From contig NZ_JACHOU010000002.1 in assembly GCF_014206975.1 (NCBI RefSeq), positions 124,001 to 188,000 of the forward strand: a DNA stretch of 64,000 bases, read 5' to 3'. A program made the position numbers and the translations under genes. This DNA comes from Aminobacter aganoensis (lineage in GTDB: Bacteria; Pseudomonadota; Alphaproteobacteria; Rhizobiales; Rhizobiaceae). Positions 17,691 to 26,591 of this stretch are shown piece by piece (within the stretch, counting starts at the first letter, position 1; each line of letters begins with the position of its first letter). The notes beneath the pieces are model-generated. The model searched no databases and was not told where the DNA came from. It saw nothing but the letters and a program-made list of their open reading frames with translations.

Positions 17691-20612
17691 CTAGAGCCGG
17701 CCGAGGGCCTGCAGTTCGTGCAGCGCGGCGGCATCCCGGGCCGATACATCGGCGAACGCGGCGTCGGAGCCGACGTCGCCGGTGTAGCGCCACGAACGGG
17801 CACACTTGACCAGCCCGCGGCCATCCGCCTTCTCGACAACCACCGCCACGCCGGGAACCTCGCGCAAGGCGAAGGCATCGGCCGGGACGTCGCCATGCGA
17901 GATGACGAGATCGCTGGTGATGCTGATCTCGGCCAGATCGATGCCGTCGAGAGCATCCTCCAGCACCGCATCGGTCATGTAGACGACCGGCACGGCCTCC
18001 AGAGACGAACCGATGGTCTTCTTGGCGCGTTCGAGCTCAAGGGCACCGGTTACCACGCTGCGTACCTGGCGGACCTTGCGCCACTTCTCGGCCAACGCCT
18101 CATCACGCCAGGCAGCCGGCACCTCGGGGAACTGTTCGAGATGCACCGACTCGGACTGCGGATTGCGCTCGAGCCACGCCTCTTCGGTGGTGAAGGGCAG
18201 CATCGGTGCCAACCACTTGACCAGGCAGTTGAACAGTTCGCGCACAACATGGACGGCTGCCTTTCGGCGCACGCTCGATGGCGCGTCGCAGTAAAGCACG
18301 TCCTTGCGGATGTCGAAGTAGAAGGCCGACAGCTCGACGACCATGAAGTCAATCAGCGCACGGGTGATGCGCTTGAACTCGAAATCGTCATAGCCCTTGC
18401 GGACCAGGGCATCGAGTTCGGAGAGCCGGTGCAGCATCAGCCGCTCCAGCTCCGGCATGTCCGCCAGCGCAATCTCCTCGCCCTCGTCATGGGCCAGCGT
18501 GCCGAGCATCCAGCGGATGGTGTTGCGCAGCTTGCGGTAGGCGTCGATGTTGGTCTGCAGCACGTTCTTGCCGAGGCGCTGGTCTTCCCAATAGTCGGTG
18601 GTCATCACCCACAGGCGCAGGATATCGGCGCCCGACTGCTTCATGACGTCCTGCGGCACGACCGTGTTGCCGAGCGATTTCGACATCTTGCGGCCTTCCT
18701 CGTCCATGGTGAAACCATGGGTGACGACCGCCTTGTAGGGTGCGCGACCACGGGTGCCGCAGCTTTCGAGCAGCGACGAGTGGAACCAGCCGCGATGCTG
18801 GTCCGAACCCTCGAGATAGACGTCGGCCGGCCATTTGAGATCGGGGCGATCCTCAAGCGTAAACGCATGCGTCGAGCCCGAGTCGAACCAGACGTCGAGG
18901 ATGTCCATGACCTGCTTCCACGCCTCGTTGGCGCGCGAACCGAGGAAGCGCTCGCGAGCACCCTCGGCGAACCAGGCGTCGGCACCTTCCTTCTCGAAGG
19001 CCTCGACGATGCGGGCGTTGACCGCCTCGTCCTTCAGCACATTGCCGTCGGCATCGGCGAAGATGGCGATCGGCACGCCCCAGGCGCGCTGGCGCGACAG
19101 CACCCAGTCCGGGCGTTCGGCAATCATGGCCCGCAGGCGGGTCTGACCGGCCTCCGGCACGAAGCGGGTGTCGTCGATGGCCTGCAGCGCGCGGCTGCGC
19201 AGTGTCGTGCCGTCGCCGAGCTGCTTGTCCATGTAGACGAACCACTGCGGCGTATTACGGAAGATGATCGGCTTCTTCGAGCGCCAGCTGTGGGGATAGC
19301 TGTGCTTGAGGCGGCCACGCGCGAACAGGGCGCCACGCTTGATCAGTTCGTCGATGACGGCCTTGTTGGCGTCGCCCTTCTTGCCGTGATCGTCGATGAC
19401 GCGCGCAGGTCCGCCCTCGCGGTCCGGACCGAAGCCCGGAGCGTCCTTGGTATAATAACCGGCGTCATCGACCGGAAATGGCAGCTGGGTGTCGATGCCG
19501 CGCTTTTCCAGCTCGGCAACGGCATCCATCCAGGCGTCGAAATCCTCACGGCCATGGCTTGGCGACGTATGCACGAAACCGGTGCCGGCATCGTCGGTGA
19601 CATGGTCGCCGGCGAGCATCGGAACGGCGAATTCGTAGCCGCCACCGAAACCTTCGAACGGATGGGAAAGCGTAAGACTTCCAAGCTCTTCGCCTGGCAC
19701 GCTGCGAAGCAGATTCAACGTGACCTTGGCCTTGGTTGCCGCCTCTTCGGCAAGCGCTTCGGCGAAGATGAGCTTTTCGCCCGGCTGCGGACCAAAATCA
19801 TTCTCGGCAGCGGTAACTTCGTAGACACCATAGCCGACGCGGGGCGAATAGTTGACCGCGCGGTTGCCGGGGATGGTCCAGGGCGTGGTCGTCCAGATGA
19901 CGACATGCGCACCAGCCAGTGCATCCGACCCCGAAGCTACGGGGAATTTCACCCAGATCGTATCACTCTCGTAATCCTGGTATTCGACCTCGGCTTCGGC
20001 GAGTGCCGTGCGCTCGACAACCGACCACATCACCGGCTTCGAGCCGCGATAGAGCTGGCCCGACATGGCAAACTTCAGCAACTCGCCGGCGATGCGCGCC
20101 TCGGCATGGAAGTTCATGGTGGTGTAGGGATTGTCGAAATCGCCGATGACGCCGAGGCGCTGGAATTCCTCGCCCTGGACCTTGATCCAGCCGGCGGCAA
20201 ACTCACGGCATTCCTTGCGGAATTCGTTGATCTCGACCTCGTCCTTGTTCTTGCCGGCGGCGCGGTACTTCTCCTCGATCTTCCACTCGATCGGCAGGCC
20301 ATGGCAGTCCCAGCCCGGCACGTAGTTGGAGTCGTAGCCGCGCATCTGGAACGAACGGGTGATGACGTCCTTGAGGATCTTGTTCAGCGCGTGGCCGATG
20401 TGGATGTTGCCGTTGGCATAGGGCGGGCCGTCATGCAGCACGTACTTCTCGCGGCCGGCAGCACTTGCGCGCAAGCGCTTGTAGAGGTCCATCTTCTGCC
20501 AGCGGGCAACCGTCACCGGCTCCTTCTCGGGCAGGCCGGCGCGCATCGGAAACTCCGTCTGCGGCAAATAAAGGGTCTTGGAATAGTCGATCTTTGCGGA
20601 CGTGTCGGTCAT
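17691..20612 (-). CDS. ileS: Isoleucine--tRNA ligase
   Basis: 973 residues from ATG 20612 ([17 protein letters not shown]). ATG 20624 and GTG 20645 lie in frame upstream. Class I synthetase signatures: HIGH at 71-74 within [13 protein letters not shown] and KMSKS at 642-646 within [11 protein letters not shown]. The editing (CP1) domain lies between, including a [12 protein letters not shown] stretch. The C-terminus ([12 protein letters not shown]...LGRL) lacks the full Cys4 zinc finger found in many bacterial enzymes, as is common in alphaproteobacteria. It charges tRNA-Ile with isoleucine and edits mischarged valine. There is no T-box leader, as expected outside Gram-positives. Confidence 0.98.
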   Translation of the reverse strand: MTDTSAKIDYSKTLYLPQTEFPMRAGLPEKEPVTVARWQKMDLYKRLRASAAGREKYVLHDGPPYANGNIHIGHALNKILKDVITRSFQMRGYDSNYVPGWDCHGLPIEWKIEEKYRAAGKNKDEVEINEFRKECREFAAGWIKVQGEEFQRLGVIGDFDNPYTTMNFHAEARIAGELLKFAMSGQLYRGSKPVMWSVVERTALAEAEVEYQDYESDTIWVKFPVASGSDALAGAHVVIWTTTPWTIPGNRAVNYSPRVGYGVYEVTAAENDFGPQPGEKLIFAEALAEEAATKAKVTLNLLRSVPGEELGSLTLSHPFEGFGGGYEFAVPMLAGDHVTDDAGTGFVHTSPSHGREDFDAWMDAVAELEKRGIDTQLPFPVDDAGYYTKDAPGFGPDREGGPARVIDDHGKKGDANKAVIDELIKRGALFARGRLKHSYPHSWRSKKPIIFRNTPQWFVYMDKQLGDGTTLRSRALQAIDDTRFVPEAGQTRLRAMIAERPDWVLSRQRAWGVPIAIFADADGNVLKDEAVNARIVEAFEKEGADAWFAEGARERFLGSRANEAWKQVMDILDVWFDSGSTHAFTLEDRPDLKWPADVYLEGSDQHRGWFHSSLLESCGTRGRAPYKAVVTHGFTMDEEGRKMSKSLGNTVVPQDVMKQSGADILRLWVMTTDYWEDQRLGKNVLQTNIDAYRKLRNTIRWMLGTLAHDEGEEIALADMPELERLMLHRLSELDALVRKGYDDFEFKRITRALIDFMVVELSAFYFDIRKDVLYCDAPSSVRRKAAVHVVRELFNCLVKWLAPMLPFTTEEAWLERNPQSESVHLEQFPEVPAAWRDEALAEKWRKVRQVRSVVTGALELERAKKTIGSSLEAVPVVYMTDAVLEDALDGIDLAEISITSDLVISHGDVPADAFALREVPGVAVVVEKADGRGLVKCARSWRYTGDVGSDAAFADVSARDAAALHELQALGRL

Positions 20613-20844
20613 CTGTCTTGCCATCTTGCCCGGCAAATCTGCCACGGGCGTTCAACTGTCGTGATCTGGAAAAGGCGCTGTGCGGCGCGCAGGCAAAGTC
20701 GTCCCGGACTTGCGGACGCGTCAAAGCGCCCGGAAGGCCGGGCCCATAATTCGTATCGAAGTCGCGAAGACGGGCGCGAGAAATCTCATGGCCGCGCTTT
20801 TAGCGGAGGCGCGGCGCGGAATAAAGCGTCTAATTCGCCGGAAC

Positions 20845-21651
20845 TCAAAGGTTGAAGTCGAAGCGGTAGCTGGTCGAGACGCCGATCGTCAGCTGGTCGC
20901 GCGAACCACGCTCCTTGACGATGGTCGAATCCGCCGCCGGGCCCATCAGGCGCGAATATTCGGTGAACAGGCTGGCAGTGACGTTGTCGGTGGCCTTCCA
21001 GGTGATCGCCCCGCCGATGCCGGCCGACTTCACACCACTGCCCGGATCATATGCAGTAATGCCGGAGGCCAGTGCCTCCTGCGCGCTGACGCCGTAATAG
21101 GCATCGAAATAATCGGCGGTGGCGAAAGACACGCGCGGCCCGCCGGAAACGCGGATCGTCGGTGTCACGTCGTGGAAAGCATCGACGGCGATGTCGGCGA
21201 CAACGCCGCTATGCGCACGGATGCCGTGACGGACTTCGGCGCGGGCGCGCATCCAGTCGGTCGGATAGAATTCGAAGAAGCCGCCGACTTCGCCACCCCA
21301 GCGAACGTCGTGCAGCCCCTGGAGTTCGTCATCGGCATCGCGCCCGAAGATGATCTTGCCGTTGAGGCCGGCGCGCACGCCGCCGCTGTCGATCAATGCC
21401 AGCGAGATGTTGTCGTTGCGCGAGGAAAAGCGCGTCTCGCCACCAGCCTTGCCAAGCGAGATGATCGGCTGGGCGCTGAACATGTATTTCTTGGAGCCCT
21501 CGAAGCTGGGGGCGACCATGCCGGTGGCGCCGAGCGTCAGGTACCAGTCGCCCTTCATCCAACCAAAAGCGCCGCCTTCGCCTGCAAAAGCCGGACCAGC
21601 GACCAAGGCAAGCGCAGAGGCTGCCACAGAGAGACGAACGAAAGAAACCAT
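20845..21651 (-). CDS. MipA/OmpV family outer-membrane protein
   Basis: 268 residues from ATG 21651, with a clear signal peptide (VRLSVAASALALVAGPAFA) cut before GEGG. The mature protein has alternating beta-strand patterns (WYLTLGATGMVAPSFEGSKK, RAGLNGKIIFGRDADDEL, ASLFTEYSRLMGPAADSTI) and ends STSYRFDFNL. The MipA/OmpV signature P-x-F-x-G-S-x-x-Y and the late DQLTIGVSTSYRF strand are present. Members are beta-barrels sometimes linked to murein-hydrolase scaffolding or osmotic response; the role here is unknown. An open frame continues 18 codons upstream to 21705 but reads past the signal-peptide start. Confidence 0.88.
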   Translation of the reverse strand: MVSFVRLSVAASALALVAGPAFAGEGGAFGWMKGDWYLTLGATGMVAPSFEGSKKYMFSAQPIISLGKAGGETRFSSRNDNISLALIDSGGVRAGLNGKIIFGRDADDELQGLHDVRWGGEVGGFFEFYPTDWMRARAEVRHGIRAHSGVVADIAVDAFHDVTPTIRVSGGPRVSFATADYFDAYYGVSAQEALASGITAYDPGSGVKSAGIGGAITWKATDNVTASLFTEYSRLMGPAADSTIVKERGSRDQLTIGVSTSYRFDFNL

Positions 21652-21861
21652 CACAACCCCGCGTACACGAAACATACCTGTCAGGACACCCCGGATTTGC
21701 CGCAAGTTCGGTAAAATTTGATTTAAATTCTTGATCTCGCGCGAGGTTTTGCTGGTCGGCCGTGGACGAGAATGCTGGACGGACTCAACTGCCGGTACTA
21801 GCGTTCATGCATGGCCCACGGCCATGAATTGAAGACAGGCAACTTCAAGGAGAAGGGACCA

Positions 21862-22425
21862 ATGGCTATTTCCGATCAAATGCCCGGCGGCGACGTGGCC
21901 GCGTTGCGCTCCAAATGGGGCTGGTTCGTGCTGTTGGGGGTCGCCCTGCTGGCAATCGGTTTCATTGCAGCAAGCAATCTCCTGACGGCCACGGTCGTGT
22001 CAGTGTTCTTCGTCGGTGCAATGATGATCGCCGCCGGCGTTGTCGAGATCATCCACGCGTTCGGCGTGAAAAGCTGGGGCAGCTTCTTCTGGTGGCTGCT
22101 CGGCGGCATCCTCTACGTCATTGCCGGCTGGCTCGCCTTCGTCAATCCGGTGCTGACGTCTGCGATCCTGACGCTGCTGCTGGCCGCCAGCCTCGTCGCG
22201 TCGGGACTGATGCGCGTCTGGATGGGCATCAAGGGCAGGTCTGTCCTCGGAAGCTGGGGCTGGATCGTCGCGGCCGGTGTCGTCACCGTGCTCGCCGGTC
22301 TCGTCATCGCCGCAGGCTGGCCGGTCAACAGCCTCATCATCCTCGGCATCTTCCTTGCCGTCGACCTGATGTTCCAGGGCATTGCCTACGTCGCCTTTGG
22401 CCTGGGCCTGAGGAAAGGCGCCTAG
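21862..22425 (+). CDS. HdeD family acid-resistance membrane protein (DUF308)
   Basis: 187 residues from ATG 21862, with AAGGAGAAGGGA just upstream. Six hydrophobic helices are seen, beginning WGWFVLLGVALLAIGFIAAS, with FFVGAMMIAAGVVEIIHAF and a repeated ILTLLLAASLVASGLMRVWMG pattern. This is the HdeD/DUF308 family of inner-membrane proteins, first noted in E. coli acid resistance; the molecular activity is unknown. It is divergent from the MipA gene (210 bp) and converges on ribF so tightly that one CTAG supplies both stop codons. Confidence 0.88.
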   Translation: MAISDQMPGGDVAALRSKWGWFVLLGVALLAIGFIAASNLLTATVVSVFFVGAMMIAAGVVEIIHAFGVKSWGSFFWWLLGGILYVIAGWLAFVNPVLTSAILTLLLAASLVASGLMRVWMGIKGRSVLGSWGWIVAAGVVTVLAGLVIAAGWPVNSLIILGIFLAVDLMFQGIAYVAFGLGLRKGA

Positions 22426-23405
22426 AAGGCCATCGCCCGATCAAGCTCGGAGAGGGGGCGTACGCCGGAGAGCAGCGCCCTCGCCTCGGCCTCGTCGCGC
22501 TTCATCTGAACGACAAGTGCGTCCAGGCCTTCGAACTTCACCTCGCCCCTGAGGTAACCGAAGAACGAGACCGAGGCGACCTCGCCGTAGAGGTCGCCGG
22601 AAAAGTCGAAGACGAAGGTTTCGAGCAGCGGCGCGAGATTGTCGCCCACGGTCGGCCGGCGGCCGAAGCTCGCCACGCCGTCATGCAGCGAGCCATCGGC
22701 CCGACGAAAGCGGACGGCATAGATGCCCTCCTTCAACCCGGCCTCGGCCGACAGCCGCATGTTGGCTGTCGGGAAACCCAGCGTGCGGCCCAGTTTCGCA
22801 CCGCCCACGACCTCGGCTTCTACCGTATAGCGATAGCCGAGCAGACCGGCCGCCTCGGCCGCTTCGCCTTCGGCAAGCAGTTCGCGAATACGGCTCGACG
22901 AGATGATCTCGGTGCCTTCGTCGCGAAAGGCGTCGACCAGTGTCACGCCGAACCCATGGCGTTCGCCCGCCGCCATCAGGAAGGCCGGACCGCCCTGGCG
23001 GTTCTTGCCGAAGTGGAAGTCGAACCCCGTCACGACATGGCTGATGCCGAGTTGCCGCTCCAGAATGGTGGTGACGAAGTCCTCCGCCGAAAGACTGGAG
23101 AATTCACGCGTGAACGGCCGCTCGATGACGGCGGCGAAGCCGAGCGCCTCGATCAGCCGCGCCTTGACATGCGGCGGCGTCAACACGAACAGCGGCAAGT
23201 CGGGCCGGAACACCTTGCGCGGGTGTGGCTCGAAGGTCAGTACCAAAGCGGGTACGTCGCGCTGGCGCGCCTCTTCCAGCGCGCGCTCCAGCACCGCCTG
23301 GTGGCCACGGTGGATGCCGTCGAAATTGCCGATGGCCACGACGCCGCCGCGCAGCCACTCCGGCACGGCTTCTTCACCTGCAACGCGGAGAAAGGCCTGT
23401 TCCAT
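22422..23405 (-). CDS. ribF: Bifunctional riboflavin kinase/FAD synthetase RibF
   Basis: 327 residues from ATG 23405. RibF makes FMN from riboflavin and then FAD. The N-terminal nucleotidyltransferase half has GNFDGIHRGHQAVLERAL (from about residue 26) and the ISSSRIRELLAEGE motif. The C-terminal kinase half has GRTLGFPTANM and SFGRRPTVGDN. It lies nine bases downstream of a HAD phosphatase gene, so the two are probably co-transcribed. The open frame extends upstream through that gene in another frame; this extension has no family similarity and was dropped. Confidence 0.96.
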   Translation of the reverse strand: MEQAFLRVAGEEAVPEWLRGGVVAIGNFDGIHRGHQAVLERALEEARQRDVPALVLTFEPHPRKVFRPDLPLFVLTPPHVKARLIEALGFAAVIERPFTREFSSLSAEDFVTTILERQLGISHVVTGFDFHFGKNRQGGPAFLMAAGERHGFGVTLVDAFRDEGTEIISSSRIRELLAEGEAAEAAGLLGYRYTVEAEVVGGAKLGRTLGFPTANMRLSAEAGLKEGIYAVRFRRADGSLHDGVASFGRRPTVGDNLAPLLETFVFDFSGDLYGEVASVSFFGYLRGEVKFEGLDALVVQMKRDEAEARALLSGVRPLSELDRAMAF

Positions 23406-23413
23406 CGTATCGC

Positions 23414-24274
23414 CTACCGAAGCCTCGGAATGGTCGCCACCGGTGCGTAGCCGTGCTTGTCGAGAAACGCGGCAAGCTTGTCGGCATCGGGTGCCAGCGG
23501 ATCGCCATAATCGCGGGCGTGAATGCCGCCCGAGACATAAAGCACGTCGACGCCGTTGTCCGCAGCGCCCTTGACGTCGGTGAACATGCCGTCGCCGATG
23601 GCCAGCGCCTCGGATGCCTTGACCTCGCGGCCCAGCACCTCGCCGGCAGCGGCGAGTGCAGCTTCGTAAATCGGCCGGTGCGGCTTGCCCGAAACCAGCG
23701 TGCGACCGCCGAGCTGGCCATAATCGCGCGCCAACGCGCCAGCGCACCAGATCAGCTCGTGGCCGCGCTCAACGACGATGTCGGGGTTGGCGCAGATGAA
23801 CGGCAGGTTGCGGGCGCGGAGGCGGCGCAGCATCTCCGCATAGTCGTCAGGCGTTTCGGTCTCGTCGTCGAACAGCCCGGTGCAGACCACGACGGACGCT
23901 TCGAACTCCTCGACGAGATCGACGTCGAGCCCGTCATAGATCGGGTAGTCGCGCTCCGGCCCGATGTGAAAGACACGGCGCGGCCCCGAACGGATCAGGT
24001 CGCGCGTCACGTCGCCCGACGTGACGACACGGTCCCAGGCGGAAGCCGGCACGCCAAGGTTCGCCAACTGGGCGATGACACCGTCGCGCGGACGCGGCGC
24101 ATTGGTGATGAGCACCACGGCCACCCCCTTCGCGCGCGCCGCCTCGAGTGCTGCGGCGGCCTCCGGGAAGGCGTGCACGCCATTGTGGATGACGCCCCAG
24201 ACATCGCACAGCAAGGCCGAGTAGCGGCCTGTGAGCGCTTCGAGCGACGCGATTGATTGCGGCAAACCCGCCAT
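23414..24274 (-). CDS. TIGR01459-type HAD-superfamily hydrolase
   Basis: 286 residues from ATG 24274, which has GAAGGA eight bases upstream. The class IIA HAD layout is seen: ALLCDVWGVIHNG (nucleophile Asp24) at the start, VVLITNAPRPRDGVIAQLANLG as motif II with Thr, CANPDIVVERGHE in the cap, the Lys of SGKPHRPIYEAAL, and AIGDGMFTDVKGAADNGVDVLYV as motif IV. Members are small-molecule phosphatases near NagD/phosphoglycolate phosphatase; this alphaproteobacterial subset has no proven substrate. It precedes ribF, so action on a flavin-pathway phosphate is possible but only a guess. Confidence 0.88.
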   Translation of the reverse strand: MAGLPQSIASLEALTGRYSALLCDVWGVIHNGVHAFPEAAAALEAARAKGVAVVLITNAPRPRDGVIAQLANLGVPASAWDRVVTSGDVTRDLIRSGPRRVFHIGPERDYPIYDGLDVDLVEEFEASVVVCTGLFDDETETPDDYAEMLRRLRARNLPFICANPDIVVERGHELIWCAGALARDYGQLGGRTLVSGKPHRPIYEAALAAAGEVLGREVKASEALAIGDGMFTDVKGAADNGVDVLYVSGGIHARDYGDPLAPDADKLAAFLDKHGYAPVATIPRLR

Positions 24275-24501
24275 TGTCTGTCCTTCGATCGTTCCCAAAG
24301 GGAGAGTTTTTGGCCGAACGGCCAGGCAGCCCGGAATTATCCGAACCAGCCTTGCCTGTCACCAGCTTTCGCGGCATCCCGTTCCGACACCGACGAAACC
24401 GCAATCCGCCGGCGGGCGGAATTGGTTATCGCTTTACTAAGCAGCCGCTCATATTTCTCGCAATTTAGAGAACCGCAAATTTAAGGATTTCATGAGATCG
24501 T

Positions 24502-24520
24502 CCCCAGGTTGAGCTTGGGG
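24502..24520 (+). promoter_or_regulatory. Hairpin covering the start of the ribosome-binding site of the TadG-like gene
   Basis: CCCCAGG (24502-24508) pairs with CTTGGGG (24514-24520) around a TTGAG loop. The Shine-Dalgarno run GGGGAAG (24517-24523) lies seven bases before ATG 24531, so its GGGG would be buried in the stem. Whether this limits translation is inference. Confidence 0.4.
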
Positions 24521-24530
24521 AAGCAATCCA

Positions 24531-26534
24531 ATGATCCGCAAATTCCTGAAGGATACGCGCGGCAGCTATGCCATTTTGACGGTTGCCGCGATGGTGCCCA
24601 TCATGGGCGCGCTGGCGCTGGCGATCGATTATGCGGAAGTGTCGCGACAGCGCGAGGTGGTGCGCAATGCCCTCGACGCCGCCGGCATGGCGGTGGCGCG
24701 GCGATTGCTCGACGGTTCGCCCGGGGAAACGCTGACGGACACCCAGTTGAAGGCCTATGCCGCCGATTTCTTCAACAGCAATCTCGGCTCAGTCAAACCC
24801 GCCAACGCCCCTCTGACGGTGACGCTGCCTACCAACAGCTTCGGCGGCGGCACCTTGGAGATGGAGGCAACGCTCAGGTACGACCCGTATTTCTTGCCTG
24901 CTGCTGCCGCACTGATCGGGAAGAGCAGCAGTGACCTCAATCTGAGTTTCGTCGTAAAATCAGGAATTCGTCTCAAGAACACCATCGAAGTCTCACTTGT
25001 CCTCGATAACTCTGGCTCGATGGACGAACTGGGATCCGGCACGGGCCAGAGGCGAATAGACCTTCTTAAGGCTGCCTCGAAACAACTCGTCGACAAGATG
25101 GCGGAGCAAGCTAGCGCCATGCGGCAGATCAACGAACCTGTCCGGTTCGGCGTGGTGCCGTTTGCCGCTTCGGTCAACATCGCGCCGGACACGGACAACA
25201 AGCCATGGCTGGACACGCTCGGCCTGTCACCTGTCCATCACGAGAATTTCGACTGGTCCTCAATGGTACAGGCCAACATGACCGCTGCGGACATTGCGCA
25301 AATTGGCAACCGCTTTGCCGAATACAGCGGCGGCGTGTGGCGCAAGCGCGGCAGCGGATGGGGCGAAACCCAAGGAGAGGCCCTCACGCGCTTCAGCCTC
25401 TACCAAGACATCATAGCTCAAACCGACAGGGAAGCGATTCCGAACACCAAACGTCGCGTGTGCAGAACCACCGTGAGCTCCACCAACGCCTGCAGCAAGT
25501 ATACCGACGAACCGGAGTATCAATACACCGTCGCCCAATATACGAGCTGGCAGGGTTGCGTCGAAGCCCGCCCAGCGCCGTATAACAACGATGACACTCC
25601 AGCGACGGCTACCAACCCCGCCACTTTGTACGTCCCAATGTTCGCCCCTGATGAACCCAAGCATCTTTGGCGCGACGTGAACGACGACAATATTCTGGAC
25701 CTGAATGGAGATACCTTCGGCTACAGGAACGACTGGTGGGCGGATTGGAAAAATAGCGACGCCACCTCCCGCCAGCGGGACATGCGGAAATATTTCCGGG
25801 TCAAGCCATTCGAGGCCTCCCCGGCAGGCGACGGATACGGCCCAAATTTTTCTTGCACGACGAACCCAATCACACCGCTGACGGACGTCAGCGACGCTGC
25901 CGGAAAAAAAGTAGTCAAGGATGCGATCGATGCCATGAAGCCCGGCGGGAACACCAACGTTCCCGAAGGAACGGCATGGGGATGGCGGGTCATTTCAAGC
26001 GGTGCGCCCTTCACCGAAGGACGTACCGATGGCCAAAGGGGCAATGACAAGGTGGTCATCGTGCTGACCGACGGTGCCAACACGTACAGCAACACGCCGA
26101 GCAGCAGCGACGGTGCAGGCAATGAATCGACCTATGCGGCATATGGCTATGCCGGCCAAAAATATAGCACGAGTGGCGTGACGCGCATCTTCAAGGACAC
26201 CTCCAACGCCATAGGCAAGACCACCTTCACCACCAGCAATTATCAGGCGGCAATGGATGAACAGATGCAGAAAGTCTGTGCCAACGCCAAGGGTCCAACC
26301 GCACGCCAGGTAAATGGAACCGGCTCAGACAACGTCATTGTCATGACTGTTTCGCTGGACCTGAGCACGTCGAAGTCGAACGAGAAGAAGGCGATTGACG
26401 CACTCATGAACTGTGCATCCTATTCCCGCACGACCGTTGGCAAGAAGCTTTACTGGAATGCCACCGGCGCCAATCTGATGCAGGTCTTCAAGGAAATCGC
26501 GGACGAGCTGTCCAACCTGCGCATCGTCAGCTGA
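24531..26534 (+). CDS. TadG-like pilus-assembly protein with von Willebrand factor A domain
   Basis: 667 residues. The N-terminus is a TadE/TadG-type anchor: a basic start (MIRKFLKDTRGSYAILTVAA), one hydrophobic helix to about residue 34, and the DYAEVSRQREVVRNALDAAGMA helix typical of Flp-pilus minor pilins. A VWA domain follows with the metal-binding DNSGSMDE (Asp159) and VVIVLTDGANTY (Asp514). Between them lies a long polar insert (about 240-480) with several Cys residues, probably disulphide-bonded outside the membrane. No other tad/flp gene is near, so it is an orphan. It is preceded by a 256-bp gap with an SD-masking hairpin and followed by a strong terminator. Confidence 0.88.
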   Translation: MIRKFLKDTRGSYAILTVAAMVPIMGALALAIDYAEVSRQREVVRNALDAAGMAVARRLLDGSPGETLTDTQLKAYAADFFNSNLGSVKPANAPLTVTLPTNSFGGGTLEMEATLRYDPYFLPAAAALIGKSSSDLNLSFVVKSGIRLKNTIEVSLVLDNSGSMDELGSGTGQRRIDLLKAASKQLVDKMAEQASAMRQINEPVRFGVVPFAASVNIAPDTDNKPWLDTLGLSPVHHENFDWSSMVQANMTAADIAQIGNRFAEYSGGVWRKRGSGWGETQGEALTRFSLYQDIIAQTDREAIPNTKRRVCRTTVSSTNACSKYTDEPEYQYTVAQYTSWQGCVEARPAPYNNDDTPATATNPATLYVPMFAPDEPKHLWRDVNDDNILDLNGDTFGYRNDWWADWKNSDATSRQRDMRKYFRVKPFEASPAGDGYGPNFSCTTNPITPLTDVSDAAGKKVVKDAIDAMKPGGNTNVPEGTAWGWRVISSGAPFTEGRTDGQRGNDKVVIVLTDGANTYSNTPSSSDGAGNESTYAAYGYAGQKYSTSGVTRIFKDTSNAIGKTTFTTSNYQAAMDEQMQKVCANAKGPTARQVNGTGSDNVIVMTVSLDLSTSKSNEKKAIDALMNCASYSRTTVGKKLYWNATGANLMQVFKEIADELSNLRIVS

Positions 26535-26553
26535 CGCAATCAGCATCAACGAC

Positions 26554-26588
26554 AAAAGGCGCCCTCCTCGCGGACGGGCGCCTTTTTC
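26554..26588. terminator. Bidirectional intrinsic terminator between the TadG-like gene and emrB
   Basis: AGGCGCCC (26557-26564) and GGGCGCCT (26576-26583) form a GC-rich stem, flanked by A-run and T-run on both sides (AAAA before, TTTTT after). It can end transcripts arriving from either side and sits three bases from the emrB stop. Confidence 0.85.
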
Positions 26589-26591
26589 ATG

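Noticed and set aside
17535..20855. 1106-codon plus-strand ORF opposite ileS
   Set aside because: Pure antisense of ileS, with no recognisable domain; long antisense frames are expected at this GC content.
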